Positions 57,932 to 64,000 of a DNA stretch of 64,000 nt are shown here, one piece after another (within the stretch, counting starts at the first letter, position 1; every line of letters begins with the position of its first letter). Made by a program: the position numbers and the translations under genes. The notes under the pieces are model-generated. The model was given only the letters and a program-made list of their open reading frames with translations, was not told the origin of the DNA and searched no databases. The stretch lies in assembly GCF_001625215.2 (NCBI RefSeq), contig NC_030381.2, forward strand, positions 45,692,689 to 45,756,688, written 5' to 3'. Source of the DNA: Daucus carota subsp. sativus. Lineage: Eukaryota; Streptophyta; Magnoliopsida; Apiales; Apiaceae.

Positions 57932-58934
57932 TTTTTGTCATAAATTTAACAAGCACAATTTTAAAATTAGATAATGTCTTGTATAGTCATATGACATGTA
58001 AAGAACGACTACTATATATGATGTTTTCGTGTGTGTGATTTTTCGGGATTGATGCATCTAGATATAATAATATATATTAACAATAATTATGTGAAACTTT
58101 TTTACTTTTTACACATGAGAAAGATGAATAACTAATTCTCTCAAATATAAATTACATTACACTTTTATTTGTCATAACACTTTCACGTGAATGAATTGTA
58201 TTGAAATACAATTCCCCTAGAAGAAATGTTATGAACAGGTAAACATAAGAATGAAATGATTATGAGGTCATTATTTCATTTCACCATCATTTCATTCTAC
58301 ACTCATTCAATTCTTGCAAATTCAACAAAGTTTTATCAATTTTACACATGAGAAAGATGAATAACTAATTCTCTTAAATATAAATTACATTACACTTTTT
58401 ATTTGTCATAAGACTTTTACGTGAATGAATTATATCGAAATACAATACCGAAAGGAAGAGTTTCTTTGATTCATAAAAATCTTTCATCCAACCACGAAAA
58501 TTAAGAAAAAAAATATTGATGTTTGAAACAACACTCGAAAGAAAAGTAAAATTTGCGTACCAAAGAAGAAAGGAGAACCTTCATTAAAAAAAATCTACTA
58601 ACTGAGCAAAGGTCGTGCAAAGATTGTCCCAAAAATTTAGTCGATAAAATTTTAATGGCTAGAAAGAAAACCCGGATAAAAGAAACAAGATCCGCGAAAG
58701 GGAGGGAGAGAAAAAGGAGGAAGGGAAAAAGGTATTAAGTACAAAGACTTATTGTTTTATTAGGTATCTACCCAAAGAGACCTCATGTAGATTTTTCATT
58801 GATCTTTTACATAAAATTTTGATTTTACTTTCATTATTCTGTAAATTATATTAATATTTTATTATGAGTTTGTTGACTCTTTTCTTCTACTGTTTTTAGA
58901 TAGTTTTATCATTTTATTGTTTGTGTGAACTTAT

Positions 58935-59010
58935 TATACTCTTTGTTTGTATTGTATTTATACTCTTTGTTTGTATTGTATTTAAACAGATACAATACAA
59001 ACAAAGAGTA
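58935..59010. repeat. Tandem repeat plus perfect 20-bp hairpin
   Basis: A 24-26 bp unit (ACTCTTTGTTTGTATTGTAT) occurs twice in tandem at 58935-58984. Its reverse complement follows at 58991-59010 after a 10-base loop, giving a perfect 20-bp stem. Confidence 0.85.
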
Positions 59011-59176
59011 TACGATTAAAAAGCTGTCAATTAGGCACTCCTTCGAAAGAACATAATAATTTAAACAGATGATACAGAAAACTTTAACATAATTAACAAT
59101 ATAAAGCCTTATATATCTGGTTATAAATAAATCACAAAAATCAAATGACGAAATATGTAACCAATAACAATAAATA

Positions 59177-60072
59177 CTAGCCTATAGCCCGTGCAATGCA
59201 CGGGAGTTTTTTAATTATTTATAAATTTTTTAAATATATTGTAAATGGTGTGAAAGAATTTAATTTATAAATAATAAATTAAAATTTTCAATTAAATAAA
59301 ATTTTGGTTTGTTAGTAAGTCAAACTATTGTAAAAATATTATTAGTATAGGTTCTACTTTTCAGACATGTTTATGTAAAAAAAAAAAAGCTGGTAACACA
59401 TGCTGTATCATCCGACAGTGGCGATGTAGCATAAAATACACCGTCACAGTTATTAATGGCTTCAAATAGACAATTGTAATCAAGCCATTCCTTTTCTCTT
59501 ATGTATCATGTCAAAGTATTAAATTTTTTCTATAAAATTTTAATATATATTGAGTAGAATATGTGACTTCAACTTCCATTAGATTATATTTATAAATTTA
59601 TTTTATATTAGAATTATTATAATATGATATAAATCTGGCTTACTAATTTTAAAATATATTAAATAAAAATAATTTTGTGACACTGCGATTTATATGATTC
59701 TACAATTAAAACTGGTAGGAAATATTTATTTTGGATTAAAATATCCGGCTTATTAATTTTAAAATATATTAGATAAAAATAAATTTATGACGGTGCGATT
59801 TATATGATTCTACGATTAAAGCTGGTAGAAAATATTTATTTTGGATTAAAAAAATCATAAACATGTGAAAGACTGAATTTGTTTTGGATTCAGAAAAGGA
59901 ATTATAAACATGCAAGTGGATATCAGTTGCCTTATAGACTTAGAAGTTAATTTTGTTATAATCTAACGGTGCTTATTTGTTCAATATACGATCCAACGGA
60001 TGATAAGCTTTTGGACCATGTGACCATGCGACCAAATTATCTCTCTTGCGTTTATTATATATAAGTATATAA
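59177..60072 (-). mobile_element. Helitron-like element upstream of TOR
   Basis: The minus-strand 3' end has a perfect hairpin CCCGTGC/GCACGGG, then about 10 bases to CTAG at 59177 and host T. The 5' region (ACTTATATATAATAAACGCA, then AGAGAGATAATTTGG) resembles the 5' end of the element at 49772-51321. There are internal direct repeats near 59690-59830. No coding capacity; the exact 5' end is uncertain. Confidence 0.6.
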
Positions 60073-60710
60073 TATATTATACATACCCAAGATAAATTTA
60101 AAAATACCAAGACAAAAGACTTTGAACTCATATCATTATCGTGAGGTCAGTTTACACGATTCTTAACCTATCAAATGTAAATAGACGTAGATATCGAATA
60201 TAGCTATAGTGGCCTAACTCGTCATTGATTCATCCCGATTACTTTATCACCGAATCAAAATCTTGAGAATCCAGTAAAAATAATCATTTTTAATAATTTA
60301 ATATTAAGATTCCACCAGTTGTACCCTCTTTTTCATATTTTTTATATTATTTTTTGTTTATAGATTTTAAATTTAATACTATAATAATAACAATAATAAA
60401 AAACACAAACAAAGATTATATTTGAAACTGTCTTTCAATTTGGGTTCCTATTTTTCTAAATTTAATTAATTTATTACATATTTAATGAACCTTACTTAAG
60501 TAGTCCATGAAAAAAAGGTTGATGAGAAACGGATTATTCGAGAAGAAAAGAAGCCCAATTTCATCTCACAAGTTACAGCTCTCTCTAGTCTGTAGTAAAG
60601 TGTAGTCGGAGTGTTACTAAATTGTTTGTATCGCATCTGTATGTATGTATGTACCTAATTATTTATTTAGTTGATTCGATGTACCGGGGATTCAACTAGG
60701 GTTTTTGGGT

Positions 60711-60836
60711 ATGAGCACCGCCGTTCAATCGCACCGTTTCTGTGCTCCGGCCGCCGCTACCGCCGCCGGAAACCAAGATGCACTTAACAGAGTATTGGCT
60801 GATCTCTGCACCAGAGGCACTCCTAAAGTAATTACC

Positions 60837-60871
<35 letters not shown>

Positions 60872-63807
60872 CGAAGGTGCTGGACTTTGTTTACGTGTAT
60901 TTTTGGGCCTGTATATCTTAATACTAATTTCCCTTGAGTCAAGAATTTGGGTTAATAATTAAGTGTTGTAATTCGAGTGTCTATTCAGTTATTAGTAATA
61001 TACATACATACATACATACATATTGTGTCTTTCTTCTCTTAAGTTAACCCCTACCAACCACCCATCTAGGTCACTAAATTCACGCTTCGCGCTGCATTCT
61101 GCTGTGTAATTTTCTTTTCCCTCTTTCATGGACAGAATTGTTTTTGTCGGGTGCTTTCATGCTTTATTGGATGCTTCCAGGCGATTGATACTTATTTCGA
61201 TTGTTGCTCGCAAGTAATATTCCAATTTTTAAGATCTTAATAGTTTATTTTTCAGAGATGCACAATTGCAGACAACCAAACTCATAACAAGTGGCTAAAT
61301 ATTTAAATAGGCCTTATAAATTAATATGTTCCCAGTGAAATAACATATTAAAGTTATGTGTATAGTTGTCACAATGCTCACTTTTATCGTTTTCCCAATC
61401 TAAACCTGTTTAGGGTGGTAACTGTGTTGCCAAATAAGAAACTAGGAGAGACCAAAGTATATTGCTCGTTGCCTCTTGAAACCTTCTACTTCATTATGTT
61501 GGTTTGCGTACTGTCCACTATCCGGTCAGCTTCATTGTACTCAAATGGGAAGCATCTTATAACATATATGCTTTTTTTTTTTAACCAAAGGCTTGTAGCG
61601 CAATGTCTACTCTTTTCTTTGCTTAATGTAAGTCTAACACGTTGCAGGTTTGATCCTTGTTAAAGGTAAATATGTATATATTCCTGGATTAATGTTTGCC
61701 CAATTTCATCAGAAACAAAAGGAAAAAACTGATGTTTTTTTACTAGCATTAGCAGAATAGATAAAAATAAAATATCTTGGGATTTATTATCGCTGTATTC
61801 TTTCACAAGTATATGTTTTACACATGTGGAACTATGATGTATATTCTTCTCAATCTCCAGGACGGTGCTACGTTGGCTTTAAGAAAACATGTGGAGGAAG
61901 AATCTCGTGATCTTAGTGGGGAGGCTTTCTTCCGTTTTATGGATCAGTTGTACGAGAGAATAACTAGTCTATTAGAAAGCAATGATGTTGCTGAAAATTT
62001 GGGAGCTCTAAGAGCTATTGATGAATTAATCGATTTAAAATTTGGCGAGAATGCCTCAAAGGTTTCAAAGTTTTCCAACTACATGAGAACTGTGTTCGAG
62101 TCAAAGCGGGATCCTGAAATATTAATCCTTGCTAGTAGAGTTCTTGGTCATTTAGCCAGAGCTGGTGGCGCAATGACAGCAGATGAGGTGGAGTGTCAGG
62201 TCTGCTCTCTCTCCCTCCCTCTCTCTCTCCCCCTCCCTCCCTCCCTCCCTCTCTCCCTCCCTCTCTCTCCCTCTCCCCCCCTCCCCCCGTCTCCCTCTCC
62301 TTCCCCTAATTCAAAGTTTGTGCACAATTTATGGTCATTCGGTGTCTTAAGTTTTGATATCTCTCTTGCAGGTAAGAAATGCACTAGAGTGGCTTCGTGG
62401 TGAACGAGTTGAATATCGTCGTTTTGCTGCTGTCTTAATCTTGAAAGTAAGTACAATTATTGGTTATTTAATAATGATCGCCTTTACTCAATTTCAGTTT
62501 GTGCCATCTTAGCACTTCTAAATTCACTTCTAAACAACTTTACCAGATTAAGTGTATTACAAGGCAGATGAATGATGGCTACTGTGTTGCATTTTTTGTC
62601 TATCTCGTGTATCTGCATAACTCTGTTTCAGCTAAAAACTATATTTATTACTATATGTTGCTTTTCTGGAGAACTTGTTTTTTTGCTTGTGAAGTTCATA
62701 TTAGCATAAAATGTTAATGTTGATCTTACATTAAAGCCTGTCTTTATCTATGGTATAGGAAATGGCAGAGAATGCTTCAACAGTATTTAATGTTCATGTC
62801 CCTGAGTTTGTGGACGCTATATGGGTTGCGCTGAGGGACCCAACACTGGCTGTTAGAGAGCGGGCTGTGGAGGCCTTGCGTGCTTGTTTACGTGTTATCG
62901 AAAAGCGAGAGACACGTTGGCGTGTACAGTGGTAAGGACTTACATACCTAGAAATTGAACGGAGGCTTTTTAGCCCCTGCAATTTTTCGGGTAGCTGTCT
63001 GAATTTCCATTGGGGTTCTGTACAGATAAGACTTTCCGGTGGTGTCTGTATTGGACCTTATATAACTATGATAGTTTCGATTGAACTGCCATGTTTAGCT
63101 GAGCACGGATGAAATTGTATCACATATCCTAGTAAAAAATGGAAAAACATTGATTATATAAAATTTAGTGGTATATTTTTTTCAAGGAAGATATATCCAT
63201 GCGTTGTCTTGACTTTTACTGATGTACAAGAGAGGTTTAACACAATAGTCTTGTAGCAGACCCAGAAAAACTGTCGACGGGTTCCATATTGCACCGAACG
63301 GATATGTCTTTTTTTTTTTAAAAAAAAATCCTCGTGATAATAGGTTAAAGGCATCAATTGAAAATGTTTATGCAAATATATTCTTATTGATAGTTTACGT
63401 GTGAGAGAAAAAAGTTAGGGGTGTGAGTCGGTAACCCTCATCACTAGGGACGTAATCGGAGATGTGAAGAAGACTGATTAATTTCTTTTTATTGTGGACT
63501 TGTTATAAATTTCACAAAATTGGCTATCAAATTTAGATGCTTCCGTCCTAATATGTTTTAGCTCAGAAGTTTCGAGTATTAGATGTTTGGTACAAGTTTG
63601 TTACTGATTTGCTTTGTCTCTGAAGGTTAATTATGTGCTTCAAAGAATTATACTTCTGATGCGTGGTTATGTTTAAGCGTTCTCATTTGAGTTCATCTCT
63701 CCTCGCAGGTATTATCGTATGTTTGAAGCTACTCAAGATGGATTGGGTAGAAATGCTCCTGTTCACAGCATACATGGTTCTTTACTTGCAGTGGGTGAGC
63801 TGCTAAG
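60711..63807 (+). CDS. TOR: TOR (target of rapamycin) kinase, first five exons (3'-truncated by window edge)
   Basis: TOR is the catalytic kinase of the TORC1 complex (with RAPTOR and LST8) that links nutrients and energy to growth. Exons: 60711-60827, 61861-62199, 62372-62446, 62759-62931 and 63719-63807. All have GT..AG introns and matching phases, giving about 264 residues of the roughly 2,480-residue protein. The start [13 protein letters not shown] and [17 protein letters not shown] match the plant TOR N-terminus. Then follow HEAT repeats with [13 protein letters not shown] segments, [37 protein letters not shown] and [17 protein letters not shown]. Identification rests on near-identity of exons 4 and 5 to Arabidopsis TOR. 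The FRB and kinase domains lie beyond the right edge. CT-rich tracts follow the donors of introns 1 and 2. Exon 3 itself begins GTAAGA, a donor-like sequence. Confidence 0.96.
60839..60869 (+). repeat. (CT)15 microsatellite in TOR intron 1
   Basis: About fifteen CT units beginning 11 bp after the exon 1 donor. Confidence 0.9.
61000..61022 (+). repeat. (CATA)n microsatellite in TOR intron 1
   Basis: Five CATA units. Confidence 0.85.
62201..62303 (+). repeat. CT/CCCT-rich tract in TOR intron 2
   Basis: An imperfect CTCTCC/CCCT pyrimidine tract that begins within a few bases of the exon 2 donor and spans over half of the 172-bp intron. Confidence 0.85.
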
Positions 63808-64000
63808 GTTGGTTTTTTTGTTTTGTTTTCAATGGAAATATTTGTCATGCACTGTAATGAAGTGTGTTATTCGTGCTTGTGAGTGGAAGGGGATATCTGG
63901 AACATGGGACTTTCACCTGGATAATGGGAATGATAATTCAGTACAAATATGTATTTGAATCTGATATCCTTTCTTTACGATTGAATCACATGATCCAAAG

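Noticed and set aside
58553..58738. 61-aa Lys/Arg-rich frame
   Set aside because: Composition follows an A/G-rich stretch; the opposite strand looks like a pyrimidine-rich leader. No recognisable motif.
61565..61665. tRNA-like boxes (GTAGCGCAATGTCTAC and GCAGGTTTGATCC) in TOR intron 1, possible SINE
   Set aside because: No cloverleaf, no defined end or A-tail, and no flanking duplication seen; the spacing alone is not enough.
62196..62456. 86-aa minus-strand Gly/Arg/Glu frame
   Set aside because: Translation of the TOR intron 2 pyrimidine tract on the wrong strand.
1..64000. CRISPR array, bacterial operon or phage system
   Set aside because: Intron structure, plant gene families and plant transposons throughout; no spaced direct-repeat array.

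Overview
This is a stretch of nuclear genome from a flowering plant, and I infer a eudicot. The genes are intron-containing plant genes: UDP-sugar pyrophosphorylase, TOR kinase, a 4-coumarate-CoA-ligase-like enzyme, a subfamily XI LRR receptor kinase, XTH, costars and a plant BTB protein. Introns are AT-rich with GT..AG borders, and the intergenic DNA is packed with plant transposons (Stowaway, Tourist/Harbinger-like, hAT, Helitron, LINE, Ty1/copia). I cannot name the species from the sequence alone.

Layout. At 1-3464 (minus) lie the first four exons of UDP-sugar pyrophosphorylase; the gene continues off the left edge. At 3465-7361 is intergenic DNA with a hAT element (perfect 8-bp target duplication) and a Helitron-like cluster with repeated 5' termini. 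At 7362-12108 (minus) is a two-exon BTB/POZ gene with a 3.9-kb intron. At 12109-14471 are MITEs. At 14472-17782 (plus) is a six-exon acyl-activating enzyme of the 4CL-like family. At 17783-28200 is a repeat-dominated block: an inverted duplication of a 2-oxoglutarate dioxygenase first exon, a duplicated segment, an intact Ty1/copia retrotransposon with identical LTRs inserted in that segment, and a decayed copia RNase H fragment. At 28234-31574 (plus) is an LRR receptor kinase resembling RGF receptors, convergent with a myristoylation-motif protein at 31881-32768 (minus). From 32769 to 45584 the DNA is gene-poor: a hAT element inserted in a LINE tail, two small candidate genes (37.6-37.8 kb and 39.8-40.0 kb), a three-fold repeated promoter-like segment, and an unrecognised spliced fragment near 43 kb. 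At 45585-47981 (plus) is a costars gene; at 49155-52625 (minus) an HAD phosphatase of the MDP-1 type whose long intron holds a Helitron; at 53630-54796 (minus) an XTH gene. From 54797 to 60710 the DNA is mostly AT-rich, with duplicated acidic exon-like units and another Helitron. At 60711-63807 (plus) are the first five exons of TOR, which continues off the right edge.

The genes do not form a pathway; this is an ordinary mixed plant gene neighbourhood. Most of the unusual structure is repeat biology: a very young copia insertion with its empty-site paralogue nearby, an inverted dioxygenase exon that could fold as a long hairpin RNA, hAT elements with CGGTGCGG- or CGGTTCGG-type subterminal arrays, and CT-rich tracts placed directly after three 5' splice sites. 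I found no undescribed protein-based system.
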